Positions 42,684-51,796 are shown, counted from the stretch's first letter. The stretch: DNA of 64,000 nt from Cyclobacterium xiamenense (GCF_009467825.1 NZ_WIOK01000016.1:62001-126000); one strand, 5' to 3'. The notes: a model not told the origin generated them from the letters alone. Made by a program: numbers and translations.

Positions 42684-44999
42684 TTATTTTGTTTTTACTA
42701 GTTGATGAAAAGGTACTTTTGCTCCCACAAACAGCGTTCTCCCGGGATTGGTGGGATCGTATCGGTTGAGTTGATTCAATAGATTAAATCCTCCCGTCTC
42801 CAGCAATAGGCCATTGCGGAAGGCTTTGCTGAGGCTAAGGTTCCAACTCGTTAATGCCCGCGCGTATTCCGCAGGATCGTCGAGAATAAGGTTGCCATTC
42901 ACATCGCCAAACCCAAACGCCCCCCGGTGAATGGCACGAAGGGCCAGGTTGATGCCGGAAAGGGGCTCCTGGTAGCTGATTTTCAGGTTACCGCTGTGGC
43001 GACTTCGGTTGAATAAGCCTCCGTAATCACTGCGACCCACCCGTCGGGTTCGGTTATCTGCGTCCCGACGAAATAACTCTCCGGAGTCGATTTGTTCCAA
43101 AACATCCAAATCGTTGGCATCCAAATACATATATCCTGCGGATACCTGTAGATTTTTTGTTAGGCGCCAAGTCCAATCCAGCTCGATTCCCCGCGTACGA
43201 ACGCGAGAAACGTTGAAATAGGAGAAGGCATTTTGACCGGACGTCAGTCTGGCGAAAGGAGCCGTCTCAATCAGGTTGGAAATGTTGTTTTGGAAGAAAT
43301 TTCCCTGAAAGAGCAGGTCGTTGGAAAGTTTCCAGCGAAAACCGGTGTTGATTGCCAGGGAGCTTTCTGCTTGCAACGCGCCAAATTGAGAGGGGTCCAG
43401 CAGTACCTGCTGTACCAGTCCTTGCGATTGAAGCCGTTCGATGCCTTCTTGCACCAGATTCGCCCCAAAAACGTAATATCCTGCGGAAGCGTTGTTGAAA
43501 TTAAGCAATAGCTGCCGGAAATCGGGGGCTTTAAATCCAGCCCCAAGTGACGCTTGCCAGCTAAATTTTTCGCTGAATTTGTACATCCCCGAGATTTTCG
43601 GACTGATTCTTTCTCCGTATTGACTGTGCAAGTCACCTCGTACACCGGTAACAATGTTCCATCTGTCCGTTGGATCCCATTGATGCTGAAGAAACAAATA
43701 GCCGGCATCAAAGCGGTTTAGGTCCTCGTAGCGCGTTGCGTCAACCGTCTCTAGGAGCTGTCCCATCCCCAACGTTAGCAAGTGATTGTTTCCCAATTGA
43801 CGGTCCAATTGAAACTCCGTACGGTGGTATCGCTGTTGAAAATCCTGTGCATCCACCACGAAACCGTCTTCTTGCATCTCCGTCAGCGAATGCGTTTCGA
43901 ACAAGGACGTCATGCTCCGAAGCGTCAATTGCCAGTGCTCGTTGGGCCGGTAGATTACCGTGGGATTGAGGTTGACATCCCGTCGTTCGGAGCTCATGTC
44001 GGCCAGTCGACCCGCCCCGTTTTCAATGAGTTGCAGGACATTATCCGAATCTTCCCGATACATTCGGGAATAGAGTCTGAACTCCCATCTACCGGACTTC
44101 TTCCCTAGCTTAACCTGCCCGGTCGTGGCCTGAAAGGGTGCCTGTGTATTTCCCGGAACATCGGGGTTCAGGTCAAATCCATCCGTACGGAAACGGTTGA
44201 GGTAGGCCTGAACCGACCAGTCGTTTTGATTAAAGCTCGTCTCCGCACTCAGATCCATGGTGGAAAAAGAGCGGTACCTGGATTCCAGGGATGCAGCAAA
44301 CCGCTCGCCGTTAGTTTTGGTAATGATATTGATCACGCCGGCCATGGCTTCGCTTCCATAGATGGCACTGGACGGGCCACGGAGAACCTCGATCCGCTCG
44401 ATGTTTGTCACCGAAATTCGATCCAAATCAAAGGTTCCGGCGGTTCTACCGATCAGGGGTTCACCATCCAGAAGTATCAGGATGTATTCGGAAGATAGCC
44501 CCTGCATCTGTAGCCCGGCACCGTGGTCGCTGACTACCTGAAGGCCCGTTTGCTCCCGCAACACTTCCGATAGGCGCATGCCACCGGTTTCTTGAATTTG
44601 TTCCCGGGAAATGACCGTTACCGGCATGGGTAAATCTTCCACGCTGCGGTCGGTACGCGTGGCGGCGACGACGACTTCACCCATTTGCCCAATCTTTTCT
44701 GTCAAGCGCAAACTACTCAATTCGCTTATTTCCCTGACCCGAATCTGCCGTGCATCAAATCCCATCGCAAAGACCTCGATCAACTGGTCGGCTTCCAGGT
44801 TATCCGGCAGTTCAAAAGATCCCGTACTATCTACGGGAACGACCTTGTCCGGCCCGATTTTTACATAGGCATGCGGAATGGGATTACCTGCCTGATCGCG
44901 GATGCAAATCGGATCGGAAGCAAGGGTGAGGAACGGAAAGAGAAAGCAGCCCAAAAGCCAGCGGGTAAAGCTATTTTTATTAAGATTGATTCTACACAT
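42684..44999 (-). CDS. hmuR: TonB-dependent heme receptor
   Basis: Outer-membrane receptor that imports heme. 771 residues. Signal peptide MCRINLNKNSFTRWLL ... TLAS; N-terminal carboxypeptidase-like region (IRDQAGNPIPHAYVKIGPD); TonB-box-like EVVVAATRTDRS; plug with MPVTVISREQIQETGG, RLSEVLREQTGLQVV, LLDGEPLIGRTAG, IERIEVLRGPSSAIYGSEAMAG and VINIITK. The barrel ends with a strand ending in VPFHQLVKTK. Its position after hmuTUVS and before hmuY identifies it as the heme receptor. The 45-base gap after hmuS is the largest in the operon. Confidence 0.93.
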   Translation of the reverse strand: MCRINLNKNSFTRWLLGCFLFPFLTLASDPICIRDQAGNPIPHAYVKIGPDKVVPVDSTGSFELPDNLEADQLIEVFAMGFDARQIRVREISELSSLRLTEKIGQMGEVVVAATRTDRSVEDLPMPVTVISREQIQETGGMRLSEVLREQTGLQVVSDHGAGLQMQGLSSEYILILLDGEPLIGRTAGTFDLDRISVTNIERIEVLRGPSSAIYGSEAMAGVINIITKTNGERFAASLESRYRSFSTMDLSAETSFNQNDWSVQAYLNRFRTDGFDLNPDVPGNTQAPFQATTGQVKLGKKSGRWEFRLYSRMYREDSDNVLQLIENGAGRLADMSSERRDVNLNPTVIYRPNEHWQLTLRSMTSLFETHSLTEMQEDGFVVDAQDFQQRYHRTEFQLDRQLGNNHLLTLGMGQLLETVDATRYEDLNRFDAGYLFLQHQWDPTDRWNIVTGVRGDLHSQYGERISPKISGMYKFSEKFSWQASLGAGFKAPDFRQLLLNFNNASAGYYVFGANLVQEGIERLQSQGLVQQVLLDPSQFGALQAESSLAINTGFRWKLSNDLLFQGNFFQNNISNLIETAPFARLTSGQNAFSYFNVSRVRTRGIELDWTWRLTKNLQVSAGYMYLDANDLDVLEQIDSGELFRRDADNRTRRVGRSDYGGLFNRSRHSGNLKISYQEPLSGINLALRAIHRGAFGFGDVNGNLILDDPAEYARALTSWNLSLSKAFRNGLLLETGGFNLLNQLNRYDPTNPGRTLFVGAKVPFHQLVKTK

Positions 45000-45044
45000 A
45001 GAGGCAAAATTTTTCCCGATGGCCGGCGGACCACCGGGAAAGTA

Positions 45045-46091
45045 TTAAAGTTGGTCGATCAACTGTTTCCATTGTTCTTTCTGCGGAAGGCCTGGCTTCC
45101 GGAGCCCAAAAAACTGGGCAATCATCTCCCCGTCTGCATCAAATAGCTCCAGGGAAGATACCAACCCATCGTCGGTATTTTTATGCACCACCCAGGCCGA
45201 GTCGATGCAGGACTCGTCCAGGTGCATGTTGAAGTCCGGATCCATCACATTCAGCCAGTTTCCCATTTGCCGGATGGTACGTACTTTTCCCTGATGGATT
45301 TGAATGTTCCCTTTGTTTCCCACAAAGATCATGATGGGCAATTTTTCTGCGGAAGCCACGTCCAAAATTTTCCTAACCGATAGACGATCCACTGGGTAGG
45401 CCCATTTTTTACCGATCCATTTGATAGCGTCTAGCCGGTGGATATTGTATTTGCGGAGCATACCGAAGAAATCATGGGTATCTTTCATGTTTTCCCAGTC
45501 CCGCACAAAAGCTTCCTGATCCACGGAAGTAGCGTGGGTTTCTTTCTCGAAAGCCTGCACCTGAATCCCCTCTAGCGTCTCCTCGCTCCGGTAAGCGCGA
45601 ATCAAATTATCGTAGGCATCCTGGTTACTTTTTTCCTGAAGGTATATTTTTAGCACAGCCTCGCCGGACTGGTCAAAAAACTGAAGGCTACGCATGACTC
45701 CCCTCGGCGTGTCGGTGGCCACGGCAAAGCCGTATTTCCACTTACCAAAAAACACCCGCTGCTCGATGGGTCCGATTACCGTAGCGATTTGATGGGGAGC
45801 GGTGCCGTGGATGGAGATTTTTTGAAAATTACCTTTGTGTTCCAGAACACAGCCGTCGTTTCTGGTCAAGGCCATCACTTTTCCCAACTCCCTGCAGGAA
45901 AGGAGGATATTCGCCCAATCGGCTTTCAATCGGATGGGGGCCGGGTTATTCGTAGTCAGCAATAGTTCAAGTTCGGACACCTGAAGGATGCGTGCGGCGT
46001 CTCGTATTCTCGTTTTCGGCTGCGTTGATCGTAGTTCCTCCCAGGCCTTTTTTAATGCAGTCCCGGCGGAATGTTTCAGAGTAGTTTCCAT
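45045..46091 (-). CDS. hmuS: Hemin-degrading factor / heme chaperone HmuS (HemS family)
   Basis: Cytoplasmic protein that binds incoming heme and helps break it down or store it. 348 residues, the usual length for two tandem HemS domains. Each domain: first half DAARILQVSELELLL, GKVMALTRNDGCVLEHKGNF and VIGPIEQRVFFGKWKYGFAV; second half YNIHRLDAIKWIGKKWAYPV, IMIFVGNKGNIQIHQGKV and GNWLNVMDPDFNMHLDESC. The region WENMKDTHDFFGMLRKY is the link. The typical heme-ligand His of the second domain may be the His in NIQIHQG. Gaps of 2 bases after hmuV and 45 before hmuR. Confidence 0.93.
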   Translation of the reverse strand: METTLKHSAGTALKKAWEELRSTQPKTRIRDAARILQVSELELLLTTNNPAPIRLKADWANILLSCRELGKVMALTRNDGCVLEHKGNFQKISIHGTAPHQIATVIGPIEQRVFFGKWKYGFAVATDTPRGVMRSLQFFDQSGEAVLKIYLQEKSNQDAYDNLIRAYRSEETLEGIQVQAFEKETHATSVDQEAFVRDWENMKDTHDFFGMLRKYNIHRLDAIKWIGKKWAYPVDRLSVRKILDVASAEKLPIMIFVGNKGNIQIHQGKVRTIRQMGNWLNVMDPDFNMHLDESCIDSAWVVHKNTDDGLVSSLELFDADGEMIAQFFGLRKPGLPQKEQWKQLIDQL

Positions 46092-46093
46092 AA

Positions 46094-46903
46094 TTAAGCG
46101 AGTTTATACGTATAATTCGTAGGGGAAGTAGCAGCTGATGGCAGGCTGCTGATATAAATCGGTGCGCCGGGGCCGTTCGTCTGAACAGACAAGGGGTAGT
46201 CAAACACTCCTTGCAGGTTTTCCGGAGTCATTACCTTTCGTACCGTACCCTGCTGTAGTACCCGGCCTTGTTTGAGGAGCAGGGCCTTATCGGCATAATT
46301 TGCCGCAAGGTTCAAATCGTGGAGTATGGCCAAAATGCCAATATTCCGCTCTTTGAGTTGCCCGATGATTTGCATGATGTGGTGCTGTTGGGCGATATCC
46401 ATACTGGAAGTCGGTTCATCCAGAAGCAAGTACCGGGGAATGGCCTTGATTTCCCATATCTGTGCCAATACCCGTGCCAGCTGCACCCGCTGCTTTTCAC
46501 CTCCGGATAAGTTGCCATACAACTGATCTTTCAGGTGCCAGGTTTGGGTAGCCGACATGACCTCTTTTTCGATGGTTTTTGGGTTATTGGGCCGGCTGTA
46601 CATCAGGCCAAGCGATACGACTTCCTTAGCCTGAAAGGGAAAGGTAAGCGTACTGTGCTGTGGCATGACCGCCCGCAAGGAGGCCAGCTGCCTGGTTTTC
46701 ATTCCTTTTATTGGCTGCCCATTGTAGGTAATCCGACCCTGATTGCAGGATAGTTCGCCGGATAGCAGCCGGAAAAGCGTCGATTTTCCTGCACCATTTG
46801 GGCCGAGAATGGCTGTCAGTTCTCCGGGAAGCACCTGAATGCTTGCCCGGTTCACGATGGGCCGGCTTCCGATATGGTACTGAATGTGTTGCGCGTCTAA
46901 CAT
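46094..46903 (-). CDS. hmuV: Heme ABC transporter ATP-binding protein
   Basis: Cytoplasmic ATPase of the heme importer. 269 residues. Walker A GPNGAGKST, Q-loop in RAVMPQHSTLTFPF, signature LSGGEKQRVQLARVLAQ, Walker B RYLLLDEPTSSMD, switch His in ILHDLNLAANYAD. It follows hmuU after 1 base. The C-terminus (TNYTYKLA) adds ~15 residues. Confidence 0.96.
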   Translation of the reverse strand: MLDAQHIQYHIGSRPIVNRASIQVLPGELTAILGPNGAGKSTLFRLLSGELSCNQGRITYNGQPIKGMKTRQLASLRAVMPQHSTLTFPFQAKEVVSLGLMYSRPNNPKTIEKEVMSATQTWHLKDQLYGNLSGGEKQRVQLARVLAQIWEIKAIPRYLLLDEPTSSMDIAQQHHIMQIIGQLKERNIGILAILHDLNLAANYADKALLLKQGRVLQQGTVRKVMTPENLQGVFDYPLSVQTNGPGAPIYISSLPSAATSPTNYTYKLA

Positions 46904-46904
46904 A

Positions 46905-47966
46905 TCAACTGTTGAGTTTTTTTACATGTAGGATGAGCCAGATAAAGAACGGAGAGCCAAGGATTGCGGTAATGATCCCGATGGGCAATTCTGCGGGCAT
47001 GACCACTGTCCGGGCAAGCAAATCCGCTCCATTGAGCAGGAATGCGCCCAGAAGAAATGCTCCGGGAAGGACCAGGCGGTGGTCGGCGCCAAAAGACAGC
47101 CGCAAAAGGTGGGGCACAATTAGCCCCACAAACCCAATGGTACCCGTCATCGACACCCCTACACCCACCACCAGCGCACTCATAAATAGCACGATGTATT
47201 TTACGCGCTGTACGTCCACTCCCATGTGAAAGGCTTCGTTTTCTCCGATTGCCAGGGCATTGAGGTTTCGGAACTGATTGATAATTAGCAGGGCGGGAAA
47301 CAAGATCAGGATAAAGGCTATTTTTACCTTGTCCCAATTCGCTCCGCCCACATCTCCCAGGCTCCAGAAGGTGAAATTTCGCAGGGAGGCCTCGTCTGCA
47401 TAGAAAATGGCCAAACCAATTAGTGCGCCCGACAGTGCAGTCAAGGCGACGCCCGCCAATATGAGCAGGGAAATATCCGTTTTTCCTCCCTGATTGGCCA
47501 TTTTGTAGACCAGCATTACGTTGATCAAGCCGCCAATAAAGGCAACCAAAGGCAGGCTGAAGCTTCCAAATATCCGTCCAAGCCAGGGGAAAGAGGAGCC
47601 GAAAACGATAAAAATGACCGCAAACAAGGCACCCCCGCTGCTTACGCCGATGAGTCCGGGCTCTACCAGGGGGTTTCTGAAAAGGCCTTGCAACGCCGCT
47701 CCGGATACCCCCAAACCACCACCGACCAGAATGGCCAGCAAGATTCTGGGTAAGCGGATTTGCCACAGCACGTTGGCCTCTTGTTCGGTGAAGGTTCCCG
47801 AATCAATGCCCAACTGGCTCAACAAAATGGAAACGGCATGGCCAAAAGGGATGGGAAACGCACCAATGGTGATCGAAAGCAGCCCAAGCAATACAAGTCC
47901 GATTCCCAGAACAGCCAGTACGAGGGACTGCTGAGCGGTTTTTGAATAACTCAGGTTTTGAATCAT
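46905..47966 (-). CDS. hmuU: Heme ABC transporter permease (FecCD family)
   Basis: Inner-membrane permease for heme, 353 residues with ~10 helices. FecCD features: RLPRILLAILVGGGLGVSGA (the R-L-P-R motif), LQGLFRNPLVEPGLIGVSSG, MTGTIGFVGLIVPHLLRLSF, DHRLVLPGAFLLGAFLLNGAD, and ELPIGIITAILGSPFFIWLI (C-terminal G-x-P-x-F). Translated at 2 bases from hmuT and 1 base from hmuV. Confidence 0.96.
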   Translation of the reverse strand: MIQNLSYSKTAQQSLVLAVLGIGLVLLGLLSITIGAFPIPFGHAVSILLSQLGIDSGTFTEQEANVLWQIRLPRILLAILVGGGLGVSGAALQGLFRNPLVEPGLIGVSSGGALFAVIFIVFGSSFPWLGRIFGSFSLPLVAFIGGLINVMLVYKMANQGGKTDISLLILAGVALTALSGALIGLAIFYADEASLRNFTFWSLGDVGGANWDKVKIAFILILFPALLIINQFRNLNALAIGENEAFHMGVDVQRVKYIVLFMSALVVGVGVSMTGTIGFVGLIVPHLLRLSFGADHRLVLPGAFLLGAFLLNGADLLARTVVMPAELPIGIITAILGSPFFIWLILHVKKLNS

Positions 47967-47968
47967 GG

Positions 47969-48820
47969 TTAGTTGCGGTTTACACTTTTGGCCAGTTCCA
48001 ATGCTGCTTTGGCTACCCGCGGACCAAATCCGGACAGGTAGAGCCCGTCAAAGGCAAGGATTCCATTTTGGTTGTAGGCGATGGTTTGTTCGACGCCACG
48101 GATGTTTTTTACGGCTTCCTTTCCACCAAGCGAGCGCAGGCTTGATTCGAAGAACAGCAGGTATTCCGGATTCATGGACACCAGTGCTTCCGGGGTAAGC
48201 GGGATGAAATCGCTAAAGCCCTTACCAACCGATTCGATGGCCGCCATTTGCAGCAAGGACTCGGCGAAGGTGTCCTCTCCGGCTACAAAGACGTTTTCCA
48301 GGCCACGGGCCATGACAAAAGCCATTTTCGGTTTTTTTGAAAGACCGGCTGTATAAGCATCCAAGGCTTCTATGTCTTTATCCAGCTGTATGGTAAGTGC
48401 CTTTCCTTTTTCAGGAACTTTCAGAAAATTTGCCAATTCCCGAATGATTCGGTAGGTGCCGGAAACGTCGGTGGGTTTGTCAAACTGGTGTATTTCCAAT
48501 CCAGCCGATTTGAGCTGGGCGACCACGTCTGGATTGAGGTAGCCAGTTTCTATTAAAAGCAGGTCCGGTCCCAGTGCCAAAATACCTTCGGCTTTGATTT
48601 GATTGCGGTAGCCGATGGAGGGCAATTGCTGCATGGAGGCGGGGTAGGTGGATGTAATATCCGTGGCGATAATCGTGGATCCAAAACCAAGTTCGTACAC
48701 GATTTCTGTGATGGTACCTCCCGCAGTGATAATGGATGTTTTGTCGGATTGAAATGCCTGTACATGCGCTGAAAGAAGCAGCGCAATCAGCAGCATGGGT
48801 AGCAACAGCGGTTTCTTCAT
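47969..48820 (-). CDS. hmuT: Periplasmic heme-binding protein
   Basis: Substrate-binding protein of the heme importer, 283 residues; signal MKKPLLLPMLLIALLLSAHVQA. Family landmarks: IITAGGTITEIVYELGFGST, SIGYRNQIKAEGILALGPDL (Tyr in G-Y-R-N is the expected heme-ligand position by comparison with ShuT), MARGLENVFVAGEDTFAESL and LDGLYLSGFGPRV-like C-terminus (AFDGLYLSGFGPRVAKAAL). First gene of the operon hmuT-U-V-S-R-Y, transcribed from the promoter with the palindrome at 48862-48880. Confidence 0.95.
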   Translation of the reverse strand: MKKPLLLPMLLIALLLSAHVQAFQSDKTSIITAGGTITEIVYELGFGSTIIATDITSTYPASMQQLPSIGYRNQIKAEGILALGPDLLLIETGYLNPDVVAQLKSAGLEIHQFDKPTDVSGTYRIIRELANFLKVPEKGKALTIQLDKDIEALDAYTAGLSKKPKMAFVMARGLENVFVAGEDTFAESLLQMAAIESVGKGFSDFIPLTPEALVSMNPEYLLFFESSLRSLGGKEAVKNIRGVEQTIAYNQNGILAFDGLYLSGFGPRVAKAALELAKSVNRN

Positions 48821-48848
48821 TTATTTAGATCAATTTTAAATACAGGTA

Positions 48849-48880
48849 CAAATATTAATCTATTTGGATTAAATCCAAAT
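48849..48880 (-). promoter_or_regulatory. Promoter and candidate repressor operator of the heme operon
   Basis: A perfect 9-9 palindrome ATTTGGATT-a-AATCCAAAT spans 48862-48880. On the minus strand the TTG of the -33 position (48876-48878) lies inside it, and TAATATTTG (48849-48857), close to the Bacteroidota -7 box, follows after 18 bases. The start codon is at 48820, so the leader is ~20 bases. A metal-sensing repressor (Fur or DtxR type) binding here would block the promoter, but the exact regulator is not known. Confidence 0.6.
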
Positions 48881-49489
48881 TAATTTTAATTGAAAATTTC
48901 TATCGGGTAACAGATTTGATTGACAATCAATTAACTCTGAATCCGATAGATTTTAGCAATTGTGAGCGGGAAGGAAAGTAGGGCTGCGTTTGCTTTTGCG
49001 GGTGCAGTTTTGAAGTTCTGAAAAGTTTATAGGATTGCATTCACTGGTCCAGATGGCGAGGCTGGCATACGAGCTACGCCCGAAACAGGGGGATTAATAG
49101 CATACCTGGTTGCGCGATTGCTAAAGAAAAAAGGTTTTAGAGCACCTACCAATTAGGTCGCTAATCAGACTGGAACCTGTTTGCAGTTGCCTCACTGGAG
49201 ATAGGATAATTTGAAAAAGCCTTTATGAAAGGTTCGGAACACTACCTGGAGTACTTTCGAAAGATAGCTTGTACAGAAGCATTGAGTAAGGGAGGGTTTT
49301 ACTGTGACTATTCCGTCAAAAGATCTATTCGGGGAGGCGTGACGGGGGACAGGCTTGAATCCATGATGCGCCAATTTGGAACAGGCATCTCAACCCTCGA
49401 AAATGGAAGGTTCGCGAAAAGCGAGGGCTTTTGGATGTTGGTGGAGATTAAGGATTAATCAGGGGAGGACCAAAAAAAAATCCGGTCGC
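48881..49489. other. Intergenic region upstream of the heme operon
   Basis: About 600 bases. A small open frame at 49225-49458 (77 residues, ending SEGFWMLVEIKD) has no family features, so I do not annotate it. A weak inverted repeat TTGATT/AATCAA is at 48916-48930. Nothing else is recognised. Confidence 0.4.
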
Positions 49490-49503
49490 TTAGCCACCGG
49501 ATT
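49472..49503 (-). terminator. Intrinsic terminator overlapping the SUI1 stop codon
   Basis: On the minus strand ATCCGGT ... ACCGGAT forms a 7-pair stem (49480-49486 with 49496-49502), followed by nine T. The stop codon TAA (49490-49492) of the upstream gene lies in the loop, so the hairpin can form only after the ribosome has passed. Confidence 0.75.
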
Positions 49504-49846
49504 TCTTTGCCTTATAGCCTTCCTGCTTCAGGTACTCCAGGATTTTGTCCCGGTGATCCCCCTGAATCAGGATCTCACCCTCTTTGGTATTTCCGCCTAC
49601 GCCGCATTTGGTCTTTAACGTCTTTCCCAGCGCTTTCAAATCTTCCTCTTGCCCCACAAAGCCTGTTACCAAGGTTACCTGCTTGCCTCCCCTGGATTTT
49701 TTATCCAGTTGGATGCGCAGGTTTTGCTGTTGGGGCGGTAGGGTTTCCTCGGACGACCCCTCTCCGTCCTCGTAAGCAAATGAATCAGAGGTAGAATACA
49801 CTACCCCATCTCGCTTTTTCCAGTCGTTCTCTTTTTTCCTACCCAT
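49490..49846 (-). CDS. SUI1/YciH-family translation factor
   Basis: Bacterial eIF1-like protein that may help start-codon choice. 118 residues. The C-terminal ~65 residues are the SUI1 domain: [20 protein letters not shown] with the R-G-G-K motif, [20 protein letters not shown] (G-V-G-G-T-like loop) and [20 protein letters not shown]. The N-terminal half is short and polar ([15 protein letters not shown]). It follows the UspA gene with a 9-base gap, so both are likely in one transcript. Confidence 0.95.
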   Translation of the reverse strand: MGRKKENDWKKRDGVVYSTSDSFAYEDGEGSSEETLPPQQQNLRIQLDKKSRGGKQVTLVTGFVGQEEDLKALGKTLKTKCGVGGNTKEGEILIQGDHRDKILEYLKQEGYKAKKSGG

Positions 49847-49855
49847 AGGTATCCT

Positions 49856-50707
49856 TTATTTCTTAAACCGCATGGTCCAAACGGGCCGCTTGGCGCTGTT
49901 GACCACGTCTTCTGCGATGCTACCGCTTAGCAGATGCATGAAGCCAGTACGCCCATGGGTGGCCATGGCGATGATGTCCGCATCCACCTCATCCGCAAAC
50001 TCGATGATTCCTTCCTCTTCCGTATCTCCGTTGTAGATGTCAATCTGCACGTTTTCCAGGTCATTTTCTTTAATAAATGCCTTGATTTTTTCCAGCGAGG
50101 TTTTTGATTTTTCGAATGAATTGGGTGTATTCACTTTAACAAGTCGGATTTTGGCTCTCAGGAGTTCCTGAAGGTCTTTCAATTCCTTGATTACTTTTTT
50201 GCTATCCTCGCCAAAGTCACTCGCAAAAACGATGGTCTTCAATTGATCTGCTTTTACCGGTGCCTTTACGGTGATTACCGGACACTTGGAAAGCCGAACC
50301 ACCTTTTCTGTATTGGAGCCGATCAGCAACTCTTCCAATCCGCTGGAACCTTTGGAGCCCATGATGACAAGGTCTGCCTTGATTTCGGTGATTTCACTGG
50401 ATATCCCGGCATAGGGATTGCCATACGATATCGTGGTGCTGAAATCGTAGGATTTTACGGCATGGGCCTCTTCCAGTTCTTTAAATTGCTTCTTACGCTT
50501 TTCGACTAAATCTACCATGTAGATCTTGTCGATGAAATTCTCTTCCATATTCACCTCTCCCATGGTATTGAAATGCTGGGTTGTCGGTATTTCGATCACG
50601 TGAACCAATTTCAGTTTGCAGGAGGCTTTGGCTGCGATATCTTGTGCCAACTGGAAGGCATTTTCTGCTTCTTCAGAAAAATCAAACGGTACTAGGATGC
50701 TTTTCAT
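49856..50707 (-). CDS. Universal stress protein, two tandem Usp domains
   Basis: Cytoplasmic stress-response protein. 283 residues with two UspA domains. Domain 1 has MKSILVPFDFSEEAENAFQL and IKADLVIMGSKGSSGLEELL with the G-x-x-G-x-x-x-x-x-x-G-S ATP loop (GSNTEKVVRLSKCPVITV). Domain 2 has TIVFASDFGEDSKKV and DIIAMATHGRTGFMHLLSGS then IAEDVVNSAKRPVWTM with a full G-R-T-G loop. ATP binding is likely in domain 2. Typical of Bacteroidota. It is upstream of the SUI1 gene. Confidence 0.95.
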   Translation of the reverse strand: MKSILVPFDFSEEAENAFQLAQDIAAKASCKLKLVHVIEIPTTQHFNTMGEVNMEENFIDKIYMVDLVEKRKKQFKELEEAHAVKSYDFSTTISYGNPYAGISSEITEIKADLVIMGSKGSSGLEELLIGSNTEKVVRLSKCPVITVKAPVKADQLKTIVFASDFGEDSKKVIKELKDLQELLRAKIRLVKVNTPNSFEKSKTSLEKIKAFIKENDLENVQIDIYNGDTEEEGIIEFADEVDADIIAMATHGRTGFMHLLSGSIAEDVVNSAKRPVWTMRFKK

Positions 50708-50788
50708 AGGTGTTTTGCCGAATTAATAGTTTACATGCAGTTAAACTACAAAAATCTACAGAAATTAAATAAGGAATTGGCCAATTGT

Positions 50789-51694
50789 TTAAAAAATCAT
50801 CCAGCCCAGGCCAAAAAGCAGCACGCAAAGAAAGGTACCCAATGCCATGACCTTTAAGTAGGGGTCGAGCTTTTCCGGCGTCTCTACCTTGCTTACCGCC
50901 CAGCCGGTACGCAGTACCACAGGTGCCGCAAGGATGTATAAAAAAGCCCCATAAGCTTGTTCTACCAATACGTAGGCCAACAGTAAACCCAGGGCGAGGA
51001 GTAAAAGCAACCAATGATACCGGGCCGCATCCTGCTTGCCGATCCGTACCGGAATGGACCTTTTACCAGCTTTCTTGTCAGATTCAATATCCCGTATGTT
51101 GTTTATATTCAATACGCCGGTACTTAACAGGCCCACCGCGGAAGCAGGTAGCCAAAGGGATGCGTCAAAAGAAAGGGTGTGCAGGTAATAGGTGCCCATG
51201 ACGCCAACCCATCCAAAGAAGAGGAATACCGCCAGGTCCCCCAGGCCGGCATAGCCATAGGGTCTGCTACCGGAAGTATAGGTAATGGCAGCAAAAATTG
51301 CCAGCAATCCCAGGGCAAGGAATAGAAAAAACAAATAGGCAGTTTCCAGCGCCACTGCGAGAAGCGCAAGCCCACTGACCAGTGAGAGCAAGGAAAACAA
51401 CACCATGGCTTTTTTCATGGAAGACGCACTGATGGCACCGGATTGTACTGCACGCTGCGGACCCTTTCGTTCATCGTGGTCTGCGCCATGTATGCTGTCA
51501 CCGTAATCATTGGCCAGGTTAGACAGAACCTGGAGGAGTGTCGTGGTGAGCGCAGCCAAGGCAAAAACTGACCACCGAAACGCCCCATCCTGAAAGGCGA
51601 TGACGGTGCCCATTACGATGCTGGAAAGGGCTAGCGGGAGAGTTCTTAGCCGGAATGCATGAATCCAGGCCTTTCTGGTAGATGTTAGCGACAA
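50789..51694 (-). CDS. menA: 1,4-dihydroxy-2-naphthoate polyprenyltransferase
   Basis: Adds a prenyl chain to DHNA in menaquinone synthesis; inner membrane. 301 residues, ~8 helices, from a TTG at 51694. UbiA features: AWIHAFRLRTLPLALSSIVM (N-terminal), LSNLANDYGDSIHGADHDER (first D-rich motif N-D-x-x-D-x-x-x-D), RPYGYAGLGDLAVFLFFGWV, and LSTGVLNINNIRDIESDKKAG with the second D-rich motif. K-R-S-I-P-V-R follows. Neighbouring men genes are not in this window. Confidence 0.96.
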   Translation of the reverse strand: MSLTSTRKAWIHAFRLRTLPLALSSIVMGTVIAFQDGAFRWSVFALAALTTTLLQVLSNLANDYGDSIHGADHDERKGPQRAVQSGAISASSMKKAMVLFSLLSLVSGLALLAVALETAYLFFLFLALGLLAIFAAITYTSGSRPYGYAGLGDLAVFLFFGWVGVMGTYYLHTLSFDASLWLPASAVGLLSTGVLNINNIRDIESDKKAGKRSIPVRIGKQDAARYHWLLLLLALGLLLAYVLVEQAYGAFLYILAAPVVLRTGWAVSKVETPEKLDPYLKVMALGTFLCVLLFGLGWMIF

Positions 51695-51736
51695 AGCAAA
51701 AAGTCAAATTTAATGGAACAGGATAGGTACAAAGAA

Positions 51737-51758
51737 GCCTTTCGCATGGGCGAAAGGC
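51737..51758 (-). terminator. Terminator of the argS-gpx operon
   Basis: On the minus strand GCCTTTCG and CGAAAGGC form an 8-pair stem with a 6-base loop, followed by TTCTTTG. It lies about 40 bases after the stop at 51797. Confidence 0.65.
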
Positions 51759-51796
51759 ATTCTCTTGTACAAGCACTTATTCGCGTCAAAGCGCGG

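Noticed and set aside
48916-48930. TTGATT/AATCAA inverted repeat as a second operator
   Set aside because: Short AT-rich repeat, imperfect when extended, and outside the promoter.
49225-49458. Small ORF (77 residues) in the region before the heme operon
   Set aside because: No family features, no signal peptide and no promoter or conserved start; likely chance.
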